DNA of 14,824 nucleotides from an uncultured Paenibacillaceae bacterium (GTDB lineage Bacteria > Bacillota > Bacilli > Aneurinibacillales > Aneurinibacillaceae), in the NCBI GenBank assembly GCA_937874515.1, contig CALNBV010000239.1:1-14824 (forward strand), in the 5' to 3' direction. Of this stretch, positions 6,670 to 12,800 are shown piece after piece (position 1 is the stretch's first letter; every line of letters begins with the position of its first letter). The notes under the pieces were generated by a model, which saw only the letters and a list, made by a program, of their open reading frames with translations, ran no database searches and was not told the origin of the DNA. The position numbers and the translations under genes are program-made.

Positions 6670-6706
6670 ACCTGCCACAAGGAAAGTTACGATATACCCT
6701 CGACAG

Positions 6707-6732
6707 TATTTTTAAACGAGCGTTTAAAAATA
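6707..6732. promoter_or_regulatory. Perfect 12-bp inverted repeat, possible operator
   Basis: TATTTTTAAACG (6707-6718) and CGTTTAAAAATA (6721-6732) are perfectly complementary around the dinucleotide AG. An outer GACAG (6702-6706) also matches CTGTC (6742-6746). No T-run follows on either strand, so it does not look like a terminator. The compact AAACG-AG-CGTTT core is the size and form of a TetR-type operator. It lies 38 nt after the FAH stop and ~60 nt before the next promoter. Confidence 0.5.
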
Positions 6733-6772
6733 AAAAGAATCCTGTCAAAAAATTACCAAGCACATCAAATGA

Positions 6773-6813
6773 TGAAAAAACAAGACAAAATATGTTACAA
6801 TATTGTTAACAAT
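6773..6813 (+). promoter_or_regulatory. Extended -10 promoter with overlapping palindrome
   Basis: TGTTACAAT (6793-6801) is an extended -10 (TG-n-TACAAT), with a poor -35 (TGAAAA, 6773-6778) at 17 nt. The perfect 12-bp palindrome ATTGTTAACAAT (6802-6813) follows directly and covers the expected transcription start, so a repressor bound there would block initiation. It drives the methyltransferase gene at 6854. Confidence 0.5.
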
Positions 6814-6853
6814 TTAGTTTTGATATAAGATGATTGAGGGGGATGGGGAAAAA

Positions 6854-7477
6854 ATGTTCAAACCACTGAATCCTTGGGACGAACGTTTTTCCCAAGATGA
6901 GTATGTATATGGAACTGAACCTAATGTATTTATTAAACAAATGGCATCTAAACTTCAAATCGGTGAAGTATTAGCCATTGCGGAAGGTGAAGGGCGAAAT
7001 GCCGTCTTTTTGGCTCAACAAGGACATCGTGTCACAACCTGGGATTTCGCTCCTTCCGGTTTAGAGAAAACTCGCAAGTTGGCGGAAAGTAAAAAAGTAG
7101 AAGTAAAGACGGAATTGGTGGATTTGTGGGAGGCCACCTGGAAAGAAGATCAATGGGATTCAATCATTTGTATTTTTGGCCATTTTCCCAAAGAATTACG
7201 GTTAAAAACCTTACAAAATGTAAAAGAAGCCGTAAAACCTGGTGGTTCCTTTTTGTGTGAAGTCTATTCGATCAATCAACTAGATTATAAAACAGGCGGT
7301 CCTTTATCAATAGATATGTTATATCGGCCAGAGGATTTTTTACAGGTTTTTAAAGATTGGGACGTGGAGCACTTCTTTTTTGGTGAAACTGAACGATTTG
7401 AAGGGAAGCTTCATCATGGGCGTTGCCATGTGATTCAATTTTGCGGGAAAAAACCTGGAAGAGGAGGAGAACGATGA
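6854..7477 (+). CDS. TehB-like class I SAM-dependent methyltransferase
   Basis: The product has 207 residues and is cytoplasmic. The frame opens at 6830, but that ATG has no ribosome binding site, whereas the ATG at 6854 follows GAGGGGGATGGGG, so I start there. NPWDERFSQDEYVYGTEPN (6-24) is the lead-in seen in TehB/YhhQ-type methyltransferases. SAM-binding motif I is VLAIAEGEGRNAVFLA (39-54), with the acidic ribose contact expected at TTWDFAP (61-67) and a motif III-like VKPGGSFLCEVY. Relatives methylate small thiols, tellurite or thiopurines, or unknown substrates; nothing here fixes it. The stop overlaps the next start (ATGA, 7474-7477), implying translational coupling with the BtuF-like gene. 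Confidence 0.85.
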   Translation: MFKPLNPWDERFSQDEYVYGTEPNVFIKQMASKLQIGEVLAIAEGEGRNAVFLAQQGHRVTTWDFAPSGLEKTRKLAESKKVEVKTELVDLWEATWKEDQWDSIICIFGHFPKELRLKTLQNVKEAVKPGGSFLCEVYSINQLDYKTGGPLSIDMLYRPEDFLQVFKDWDVEHFFFGETERFEGKLHHGRCHVIQFCGKKPGRGGER

Positions 7478-8274
7478 AAGAAATGCTAGATGGAATGGAG
7501 CGTAAGGTTTGCTTTTCTAATACACCTAGAAGAATAATATCCTTATGTCCGTCCATTACAGAAACCTTATATGAATTAGGGTTAGATGATTTAGTGGTTG
7601 GCAGGACGAGTTATTGTATTCATCCAGAAGAAAAAGTGAAAGGTGCAACGGTCATTGGCGGGACAAAACAGGTGGATGTAAATTTAATTCGGGAACTGAA
7701 ACCTGACCTTATTGTCACAGACAAAGAAGAAACCCCCAAAGAAGTAGCTGAAGCACTTATGGAGGAATTTCCTCTTTTTATCTTTGATGTACAGAATTAT
7801 AATCATGCCCTGAAAATGATTGATGTACTAGGGGAAATAACCAATCAAGAAGAAAAAGCGAAGAGTATGGTTTCAAGTATTGAAGAAGAATTTGCCTTTT
7901 TGCCAGGGGTAGATAATAATAGAGTAGCCTATTTGATTTGGCGAAAACCATATATGGCAGCCGCAAAAAACACCTTTATTTCTGCCATGTTGGACAAATG
8001 CGGCTTTTATAATGTTTTGTTGGATCATAAGGAAGAAAGATATCCGGCAGTTACAGCAGAAGAATTAAGGGAATTAGACCTTGATTACCTATTTTTATCC
8101 ACGGAACCTTTTCCCTTTTCAGAAGAACACAAAAATGAATTGAAATCAGAACTTCCAGGGGTAAATATCGTTTTTGTGGATGGACAATCCTTTAGCTGGT
8201 ATGGTGCTAAAATGGAAAAAGCGGGCCGATATTTCCGCAGTATGATAGAAACCATAAAAAGAGCAGATCTATAA
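7474..8274 (+). CDS. BtuF-like binding-protein-fold protein without signal peptide
   Basis: The product has 266 residues. The ATG at 7474 overlaps the upstream TGA and follows GAGGAGGAG by 4 nt, so it is preferred over earlier in-frame codons. TPRRIISLCPSITETLYELG (17-36), VVGRTSYC and VIGGTKQVDVNLIRELKPDLIVT are the signature of PF01497, the helical-backbone class III binding proteins for cobalamin, haem or siderophores. The chain begins directly before the domain, with no signal peptide or lipobox, so it should stay in the cytoplasm, and no permease or ATPase gene is next to it. Similar signal-less BtuF-like proteins occur in other bacteria with unknown ligands. Coupling to a methyltransferase raises the possibility of a corrinoid- or ligand-related cytosolic role (inference). 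Confidence 0.85.
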   Translation: MKEMLDGMERKVCFSNTPRRIISLCPSITETLYELGLDDLVVGRTSYCIHPEEKVKGATVIGGTKQVDVNLIRELKPDLIVTDKEETPKEVAEALMEEFPLFIFDVQNYNHALKMIDVLGEITNQEEKAKSMVSSIEEEFAFLPGVDNNRVAYLIWRKPYMAAAKNTFISAMLDKCGFYNVLLDHKEERYPAVTAEELRELDLDYLFLSTEPFPFSEEHKNELKSELPGVNIVFVDGQSFSWYGAKMEKAGRYFRSMIETIKRADL

Positions 8275-8290
8275 TAGGATCCGCTCTTTT
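8257..8290. terminator. Bidirectional terminator between the BtuF-like gene and the deacetylase
   Basis: AAAAGAGCAGATC (8257-8269) pairs with GATCCGCTCTTTT (8278-8290) with one A/C mismatch and an 8-nt loop; A and T runs sit on the outer sides. It overlaps the last codons of the plus-strand gene. Confidence 0.8.
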
Positions 8291-8297
8291 CCTTTGG

Positions 8298-8987
8298 TTA
8301 CCTGAAGAAATCCTCTTCATTTTTTACATAAGGTTGATGATATTGGATAAACCCTTCCCAGGGTGGTAACTTGTGTTGGGCTTCTTCCATATTCCATACC
8401 CATTTTTCTTGTTGAAATTGGGTTAAGTGTGCTTGCAAGGCTTTAATTTTTAAAGGCCAGGTTGAACGGATATCAATTTTAGTCATTTGTTCTCGTTTCG
8501 CGTTGACTAATCCAGGTTGCTCATATTCTTTGCTTAAAACAGGGAAGTATAGCTTCTCTACAGTTTTACTTTCATGAAATGCACGGATGACACATTTACT
8601 TAAGGTGCGGTGGTCTGCATGATAATTAAAGGCTCCATATGGGCCGAAGGTGAGTAAAACATCAGGCTGAATCTCATGAATGAGACTTAAGACCTTATCT
8701 GTCAGAGGTTCTGGATCATAATGTTTTAGTTGTTTATCAGGTAAATGTAAAAAACGGACATCTTGAATTCCAAGAATAGTAGTAGCTGCAAGCAATTCTT
8801 GTTCGCGAACACGGGGCAGATCTTCCTTTTCTACGAAGGGAGGCTGTCCTCTTCTTTTGCCAGCTTCACCTTTCGTAGCGCAAATAAGAGTTGTGGGAAT
8901 TCCCTGTGCAGCGTAACGGGCCAGGGTTCCGCCACAGGAAAAAGATTCATCATCAGGATGAGGAAAAAAAGCTAAAATACCAGACAA
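8298..8987 (-). CDS. PIG-L/LmbE family deacetylase (BshB2-like)
   Basis: The product has 229 residues and is cytoplasmic. The zinc-site motif FFPHPDDE is at residues 7-14 (His10, Asp13), followed by the CGGTLARYA helix, CATKGEAGKRRG, and the third ligand in NYHADHR (His126). The family removes N-acetyl groups from GlcNAc-type substrates; in bacilli BshB1 and BshB2 deacetylate GlcNAc-malate in bacillithiol synthesis. Length and organisation fit the BshB2 side of the family, but a different GlcNAc conjugate cannot be excluded. The TTG at 8987 is chosen because AAGGGAG lies 9 nt upstream and no in-frame ATG is near. It is divergent from the tandem-PadR gene, whose product probably controls it. 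Confidence 0.86.
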   Translation of the reverse strand: MSGILAFFPHPDDESFSCGGTLARYAAQGIPTTLICATKGEAGKRRGQPPFVEKEDLPRVREQELLAATTILGIQDVRFLHLPDKQLKHYDPEPLTDKVLSLIHEIQPDVLLTFGPYGAFNYHADHRTLSKCVIRAFHESKTVEKLYFPVLSKEYEQPGLVNAKREQMTKIDIRSTWPLKIKALQAHLTQFQQEKWVWNMEEAQHKLPPWEGFIQYHQPYVKNEEDFFR

Positions 8988-9016
8988 GAAAAAGGACTCC
9001 CTTCCACATTCCGAGA

Positions 9017-9045
9017 ATTATATGATACAGTAGACCTCGCTAACG
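9017..9045 (-). promoter_or_regulatory. Probable promoter of the deacetylase gene
   Basis: On the minus strand TATAAT (complement of 9017-9022) stands 17 nt from CGTTAG (9040-9045) or 16 nt from GTTAGC. The weak -35 lies inside the 18-bp box at 9036-9053, so a factor bound to the box would cover it. Confidence 0.5.
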
Positions 9046-9053
9046 GAATATTA
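9036..9053. repeat. 18-bp inverted regulatory box, left copy
   Basis: CTCGCTAACGGAATATTA is the exact inverse of the sequence at 9162-9179. Similarity goes on outward: ATGATAC at 9022-9028 corresponds to GTATCAT at 9179-9185 if 8 extra bases (9029-9036) in the left copy are skipped. Confidence 0.8.
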
Positions 9054-9161
9054 TTTAGATATAAAACACATATCCATTAGTTTATCATAATTTTTAAACT
9101 CTCATTATTTTACATACAAATTCATTCGTAATAAAGGAAAGTGCTGCCTGTGTAACGAAAT

Positions 9162-9179
9162 TAATATTCCGTTAGCGAG
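9162..9179. repeat. 18-bp inverted regulatory box, right copy
   Basis: TAATATTCCGTTAGCGAG is the perfect inverse of the box at 9036-9053, 108 nt away. It ends about 40 nt before the PadR-like ATG. With two copies facing the two divergent genes, it is the best candidate binding site for the tandem-PadR protein. The AT-rich 108 nt between the boxes contains no gene. Confidence 0.8.
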
Positions 9180-9216
9180 TATCATTATGGTTAAAAAATA
9201 GGGAAGGGGAGATTCC

Positions 9217-9954
9217 ATGAATGTTCTAACGATCAATCATTTTCACATTAGCCATAAAGAACTATTTCAAATTATGGTGTTAAAACGCCTGGAACAACAA
9301 GATGACATGATTCTTTCCCTTTATGAAGATCTAAAAGAAAAACTGCCAGGAAAGAAAATGAGCCGATCCCATTTTTATGCCACGATAAAGGAAATGGAGA
9401 CAATAGGATTTATTGAACAAAGTCCGGTTCAAGACCGTAGAAAGAAGATATTTCATATTACTCCACAGGGTACAAATAAGTTGTTGGAATACAATGGTTT
9501 ATACTTTGAGCCCTATATGGCATTAAAACAAATTGTTGAACTATTTATCCATGATTTATCTGGTGCGAATCCATTAAAACGCCCCACTGTTTTTCCTTTA
9601 CAACCTCAACAAAAGAAGTTCTTTAGTAAATTAATTAATGTACGGGAAGTCATTGAGTGGGTCATGTTAAAAGAACTAATAAAAAACGAAAAAATCCCAG
9701 CAGATTTATTAACCTATTTTCAAATGAATTATGGTTGGCAACCAGGAGAAGGTTATTTATATGAGGTTGTTCGTAGCATGGAAGAGCATGGCTGGATTAT
9801 AGGGGAGTGGGAAAGCGATCGAAGAAGCAAAAGGATCTATCAAATCGATGAAAGAGGAAGGCAAGTTCTGCCCAGAATTGAAGAGTCCGTTCTTTACACT
9901 ATGAAAAATATTCGAAGTTTTATAAATAACCTTCTTGGAGTTTTCCATCTGTAA
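9217..9954 (+). CDS. Regulator with two PadR-like winged-helix domains
   Basis: The product has 245 residues, about twice the size of a minimal PadR protein. Residues 14-93 and 143-225 can be aligned with each other: FYATIKEMETIGFIEQSPVQ with RRKKIFHITPQGTNKLL against LYEVVRSMEEHGWIIGEWES with RRSKRIYQIDERGRQVL. Each half shows the PadR pattern: recognition-helix Y, ME-x-x-G-[FW]-I wing entry, RR-x-K-x-[IY] and I-x-x-x-G. A hydrophobic linker (PYMALKQIVELFIHDL) joins them, and a C-terminal helix (223-240) resembles the PadR dimerisation helix. A single chain thus supplies two DNA-binding heads. GGAAGGGGAG lies 7 nt before the ATG. It is divergent from the deacetylase, with paired 18-bp boxes between, so it probably controls that gene and itself. 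Confidence 0.85.
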   Translation: MNVLTINHFHISHKELFQIMVLKRLEQQDDMILSLYEDLKEKLPGKKMSRSHFYATIKEMETIGFIEQSPVQDRRKKIFHITPQGTNKLLEYNGLYFEPYMALKQIVELFIHDLSGANPLKRPTVFPLQPQQKKFFSKLINVREVIEWVMLKELIKNEKIPADLLTYFQMNYGWQPGEGYLYEVVRSMEEHGWIIGEWESDRRSKRIYQIDERGRQVLPRIEESVLYTMKNIRSFINNLLGVFHL

Positions 9955-10001
9955 ATTAATCTCCCCATGTAAAGGGAATTATATCCATACATACTAAATG
10001 G

Positions 10002-10044
10002 ACCCCCTAATGACAAACCATAGGGGGTTGTTCTGCTTTTTTTT
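10002..10044 (+). terminator. Terminator after the tandem-PadR gene
   Basis: ACCCCCTA (10002-10009) and TAGGGGGT (10021-10028) form an 8-bp stem with an 11-nt loop. An eight-T run (10037-10044) follows after an 8-nt gap, which is longer than usual. Confidence 0.7.
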
Positions 10045-10060
10045 ATGAAAGGAACATGTG

Positions 10061-10126
10061 TCTTGGACTACATGCATGCCTATTCTCATCATTTCCGCCT
10101 ATATCCCCCATGTAATTCGTCCAAGA
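10061..10126. repeat. Imperfect inverted repeat upstream of the coat cluster
   Basis: TCTTGGACTACATG (10061-10074) pairs with CATGTA (10109-10114) and GTCCAAGA (10119-10126); a 4-nt bulge (ATTC) and a 34-nt loop separate the parts. It may be an RNA structure or a paired operator. No open frame with a ribosome binding site is seen in 10045-10335. Confidence 0.45.
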
Positions 10127-10288
10127 ATAAACACCCCATTATATATATATCACTGTTTTTTTCTTCAATAAAATTAGGTCAGTTGTCCCAGGTCCAAAGA
10201 AAACATCCCCCTATTTCCAATAATTCCCGAAGAAAACCTTTGAAAAATGGGTATTCGTGTAGAACACAAGGGACCTATATACAATAGA

Positions 10289-10297
10289 CATATAGTA
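10289..10297 (+). promoter_or_regulatory. Sigma-K-like -10 element of the coat cluster
   Basis: CATATAGTA fits the mother-cell sigma-K -10 form CATA-N3-TA and lies 39 nt before the first CotB-like ATG. No AC-type -35 is seen at the ideal distance (ACA at 10266-10268 is too far), so GerE-type activation or a chance match are both possible. Late mother-cell expression is what is known for cotB-type genes. Confidence 0.35.
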
Positions 10298-10335
10298 CAA
10301 AAAACCTATAATGATGAAAGGCGGGGGTTGTTTGT

Positions 10336-10875
10336 ATGGAAGAGCAACAAAGCGTATTAACAGAAAGACAGGATGTATTAGCCGAAAGGCAAGATGTACT
10401 CGTAGTGGATCAGGAGATTAACTTTATTGAAAACTTTATTAATAAAAAGGTGAAAGTGGGAAGAGGGGGCCCTGAATCTAAATCAGGATATCTCCTTGGG
10501 GTTTATTCTGACTATGTCATTTTATGGACTGACAAAAAAGAAATTGTTTACTATCAAAGTGCCCATACCCAAAGCATGACACTTGATTCTACCGCAACAG
10601 AAAGCATAAAAGGAGAAGATGGATTAGACTCCCTCACTTATGTACATGAGGATTCATTCGTATCCACAATTGGAGCATTAAAACACAATATGGTTCAAAT
10701 TAATAGGGGAGGCCCTGATTGCTTAACTGGTGTCATCGTCGAAGCAAATGATAATTATTTTACAATATCCATCGAAAAAGAAATCATCTTTGTTTTTGTG
10801 CAACATGTAAAAAGCATTAGCTTAGCACCAAAAGAAAACAAAAATGATGACAACAAAAATGAAAATAGCAATTAA
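10336..10875 (+). CDS. CotB-like spore coat protein with two repeats
   Basis: The product has 179 residues. Two copies of the CotB repeat are visible: residues 33-83 (VKVGRGGPESKSGYLLGVYS, then DYVILWTDKKEIVYY) and 113-163 (VQINRGGPDCLTGVIVEAND, ending HVKSISL). B. subtilis CotB carries the same [IV]-x-RGGPE-x-x-x-G pattern with HIKSIS endings, so this is recognised from the family. Each repeat is a short all-beta unit, probably Sm-like. The N-terminus has two exact-length heptads (VLTERQD, VLAERQD), suggesting a short coiled coil, and the C-terminus is Asn/Asp/Lys-rich and disordered. GGCGGGGG precedes the ATG by 8 nt. It is the first of three related genes in a row. It lacks the Ser-rich tail of classical CotB, which the next gene has. 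Confidence 0.82.
   Translation: MEEQQSVLTERQDVLAERQDVLVVDQEINFIENFINKKVKVGRGGPESKSGYLLGVYSDYVILWTDKKEIVYYQSAHTQSMTLDSTATESIKGEDGLDSLTYVHEDSFVSTIGALKHNMVQINRGGPDCLTGVIVEANDNYFTISIEKEIIFVFVQHVKSISLAPKENKNDDNKNENSN
10354..10395 (+). repeat. Two 21-bp in-frame repeats coding heptads
   Basis: Units 10354-10374 and 10375-10395 encode VLTERQD and VLAERQD; a third partial unit starts VLV. They lie at the N-terminus of the first CotB-like protein. Confidence 0.7.
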
Positions 10876-10910
10876 AAAAATATGATAAAACAAAATGAAA
10901 GGTGATGGTT

Positions 10911-11606
10911 ATGAGCCTAAAGGATCTTAATCATTTAATTGGGAAAAACATTCAAGTCAATCGTAAAGGGCCTAGCTCTTTTAAAGGGGAACTATTAGAC
11001 ATTCAATCAGACTATATTGTACTTGAATCTGACAAGGGAAGAACTTATGTACCAACTTATCATATTAAAACCATTGGATTCTTATCTGACCAAAATTCCA
11101 CTACAAAATCTGAAGACGAGGAAGAAGAAGAATTCAATCATCCAGAAACATTTGCTGATTTGATTATGAGTTATAAATATCAGTGGGTAAACATTGATGG
11201 CGGACCCAATAAAGTTGAAGGAATTCCAATTGAAATCTCAGGCGATAATCTTATCGTATCTTCAAAAAAAGAAGTCATAAATGTAGTTTTATCCCATGTA
11301 AAGAGCCTAGTGTATAAAACCCAAAACAAACAAGAAAACCAGGATAACAATGATAGCAATAATAAGGATCAAGAAAAACAAGAAACTAATTATAGAAAAA
11401 ATGAAAAAGAAGAAAAAGTAGATCGATCTGCGGAAGTTTTTGAAGAATACATTCAATCCAGAATGTCCAATGAACCCATTGCGAATAGAATTTCTGATGA
11501 TGATTATAAATTAAAAATATTCTATTCTGACCGCTATGGCACCCTTAATCAAAGCAAACAAAAATCATCTAGCTCTAGAAAATCTTCAAAATCAAAAAGG
11601 AGATGA
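10911..11606 (+). CDS. cotB: CotB-like spore coat protein with Ser/Lys/Arg tail
   Basis: The product has 231 residues, starting at the ATG at 10911 because AAAGGTGAT lies directly upstream; GTG 10902 and ATG 10905 are inside the ribosome binding site. Repeat 1 (about 4-57) contains IQVNRKGPSSFKGELLDIQS and YHIKTIG. An acidic stretch (67-74) follows. Repeat 2 (about 80-135) contains VNIDGGPNKVEGIPIEISG and SHVKSLV. Then come a disordered Asn/Asp/Gln/Lys region (136-172) and a tail KQKSSSSRKSSKSKRR (216-231). In B. subtilis the Ser/Lys/Arg-rich C-terminus of CotB is phosphorylated by the CotH kinase; this tail is a short version and could be a similar substrate (inference). It lies 35 nt after the first CotB-like gene and 26 nt before the third. 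The symbol is by family resemblance; orthology is not proven. Confidence 0.8.
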   Translation: MSLKDLNHLIGKNIQVNRKGPSSFKGELLDIQSDYIVLESDKGRTYVPTYHIKTIGFLSDQNSTTKSEDEEEEEFNHPETFADLIMSYKYQWVNIDGGPNKVEGIPIEISGDNLIVSSKKEVINVVLSHVKSLVYKTQNKQENQDNNDSNNKDQEKQETNYRKNEKEEKVDRSAEVFEEYIQSRMSNEPIANRISDDDYKLKIFYSDRYGTLNQSKQKSSSSRKSSKSKRR

Positions 11607-11632
11607 GAAAATAACGAGAGGAGATAAGAAGA

Positions 11633-12292
11633 GTGGACATCATTAAATCCTATATAGGAAAGCCAGTAGATATCGAATTATCTGGGGACAAAATACATTC
11701 AGGCATTCTTATTGATTCAGGACCGGATATTCTTGTTCTTAAAGGAAAATATCACTTCTTCTATATCCCGTTATTACATGTTCAATTTATAAAACCTAAA
11801 CTTTTAGAGGATGATCAAATTAGTTATTCCTCATCTTCTAATCATTTACAACTTGAAGAAAATATATCTTATCGAAAAATCCTAACTAATGCAAAAGGGA
11901 TGTTTGTAGAGATTTTTGTAACAGGAAATCAATCTCTTCATGGCTATATTACGAGTATCCTAACAAATTACTTTGTTTTTAATTCTCCTATTTTTAAAAC
12001 TCTTTATATCCCACTTCAACATTTAAAATGGTTGATCCCTTACCAGGAAAATCAAACCCCATTTTCACTTAAATCTTACCAAATCTATTCCTCAGATATC
12101 CCATTATTAAGAACATTTGAAGAACTATTAAAGAAAATAGAAGGCCGTATTGTAGTGTTCGATTTAGGTTTACATCCTAATAAAACGGGATTATTAAAAA
12201 AGGTAGAAAACAATTTTGCTGAACTTATCACTGGAAACGAAAATTCAATCCATTGTAATATCCAGCATATAAAAACCGTTCATTGCCCCTGA
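11633..12292 (+). CDS. Probable spore coat protein with three Sm-like repeats
   Basis: The product has 219 residues and begins with GTG at 11633, 8 nt after GAGAGGAGA. Three divergent copies of a ~50-residue repeat are visible. Copy 1 (about 3-54) has IGKPVDIELSGDKIHSGILI and IPLLHVQFI. Copy 2 (about 82-136) has KGMFVEIFVTGNQSLHGYIT and IPLQHLKWLIP. Copy 3 (about 163-217) has EGRIVVFDLGLHPNKTGLLK and CNIQHIKTV. The pattern G-x-x-V-x-[IV] ... G-x-[IL] ... [IL]-x-H-[IV]-[KQ] matches the CotB repeat and the DUF2642 small-barrel domain found in Bacillus coat-associated proteins, but the RGGPE motif is lost. No signal peptide is seen. Position and repeats suggest a coat component partnering with the two CotB-like proteins; that is inference. 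An Ile/Pro-containing linker separates copies 2 and 3. Confidence 0.68.
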   Translation: MDIIKSYIGKPVDIELSGDKIHSGILIDSGPDILVLKGKYHFFYIPLLHVQFIKPKLLEDDQISYSSSSNHLQLEENISYRKILTNAKGMFVEIFVTGNQSLHGYITSILTNYFVFNSPIFKTLYIPLQHLKWLIPYQENQTPFSLKSYQIYSSDIPLLRTFEELLKKIEGRIVVFDLGLHPNKTGLLKKVENNFAELITGNENSIHCNIQHIKTVHCP

Positions 12293-12298
12293 CTTTTC

Positions 12299-12327
12299 TT
12301 GCCCATCTGTAAAAATCATGATACCAT
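12299..12327 (+). promoter_or_regulatory. Probable sigma-A promoter of the YqkE-like gene
   Basis: TTGCCC (12299-12304) and TACCAT (12322-12327) are 17 nt apart, with an extended -10 TG at 12319-12320. It lies just after the stop of the third coat gene and would let the small downstream gene be expressed apart from the coat cluster. Confidence 0.5.
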
Positions 12328-12353
12328 ATCACAAAAAAAGGGGAGAAAAGGGC

Positions 12354-12551
12354 ATGAATTTAAAAGATTTACTAGATGCTGCTACCTTAGCTCAATTAAA
12401 TAAAACAGAGAAACAATTGCGCCAAAAAGAGCATGAAAAGAAAGAGGAAGAACAAAGAAAAAGGATTGAAGAACAAAAAAGACGAGAAAAAAACAAATCC
12501 TTTTCTGAGCTATTTAATGAAAGCAAACTAGATTGGAGGGAATATAAATAA
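12354..12551 (+). CDS. YqkE/DUF3886-family small protein
   Basis: The product has 65 residues. The ATG at 12354 follows AAGGGGAG by 8 nt and is preferred over the ATG at 12318, which lies inside the promoter and has no ribosome binding site. It begins MNLKDLLDAATLAQLNKTEK, continues with a long Glu/Lys/Arg helix (about 20-45, probably a single charged helix or coiled coil), and ends with the family signature NKSFSELFNESKLDWREYK. This pattern is that of the short Bacillaceae YqkE-type proteins, whose function is not known. It has no membrane segment. Confidence 0.85.
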   Translation: MNLKDLLDAATLAQLNKTEKQLRQKEHEKKEEEQRKRIEEQKRREKNKSFSELFNESKLDWREYK

Positions 12552-12580
12552 CATCCTAAAAGTGGAATGGACTAATCCAA

Positions 12581-12610
12581 CCCCCAGGGGTATTTTACTG
12601 CCCCTGGGGG
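12581..12610. other. Strong GC hairpin without T-run
   Basis: CCCCCAGGGG (12581-12590) and CCCCTGGGGG (12601-12610) are perfect inverse copies around a 10-nt loop. Each arm is itself nearly palindromic (CCCC-A-GGGG). It starts 29 nt after the YqkE-like stop. No U-run follows on either strand, so it may be an atypical terminator or 3' stabiliser. Confidence 0.55.
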
Positions 12611-12738
12611 AGCATCCACAGACTTCGGGAAATAATACACATTCAACAAAACACCCTGCGCTGATGATATGGTACAGATTATTTCAAATAGTCCGTTAAT
12701 TACATGCAACCTTACATAATGTATATGTATGTATAAAG

Positions 12739-12769
12739 ATACCCTTTACCTTAATAGGTGAAGGGGTAT
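12739..12769 (-). terminator. Likely terminator of the minus-strand gene at 12798-13574
   Basis: ATACCCTTTACCT (12739-12751) pairs with AGGTGAAGGGGTAT (12756-12769), with one bulge, a G-T pair and a 4-nt loop. Read on the minus strand, the stem is followed by CTTTATA. It lies ~30 nt beyond the stop. Confidence 0.55.
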
Positions 12770-12800
12770 TAATCCGCCCCCAGGTCTTGAGGGCGGATTA
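12770..12800. terminator. Second hairpin at the end of the minus-strand gene
   Basis: TAATCCGCCC (12770-12779) and GGGCGGATTA (12791-12800) form a perfect 10-bp stem with an 11-nt loop that includes the TAA stop of the minus-strand gene. Seen from the plus strand it is followed by TTTATT. It probably acts with the adjacent hairpin. Confidence 0.6.

Noticed and set aside
10045..10287. 80-codon plus-strand frame before the coat cluster
   Set aside because: There is no ribosome binding site, the composition is odd (His, Ser, Pro, Tyr) and the frame includes the inverted repeat; it looks non-coding.
12581..12610. CsoR-type operator in the CCCCCAGGGG arms
   Set aside because: It lies downstream of a gene between convergent transcription units, with no promoter to control; a transcript-end hairpin is simpler.
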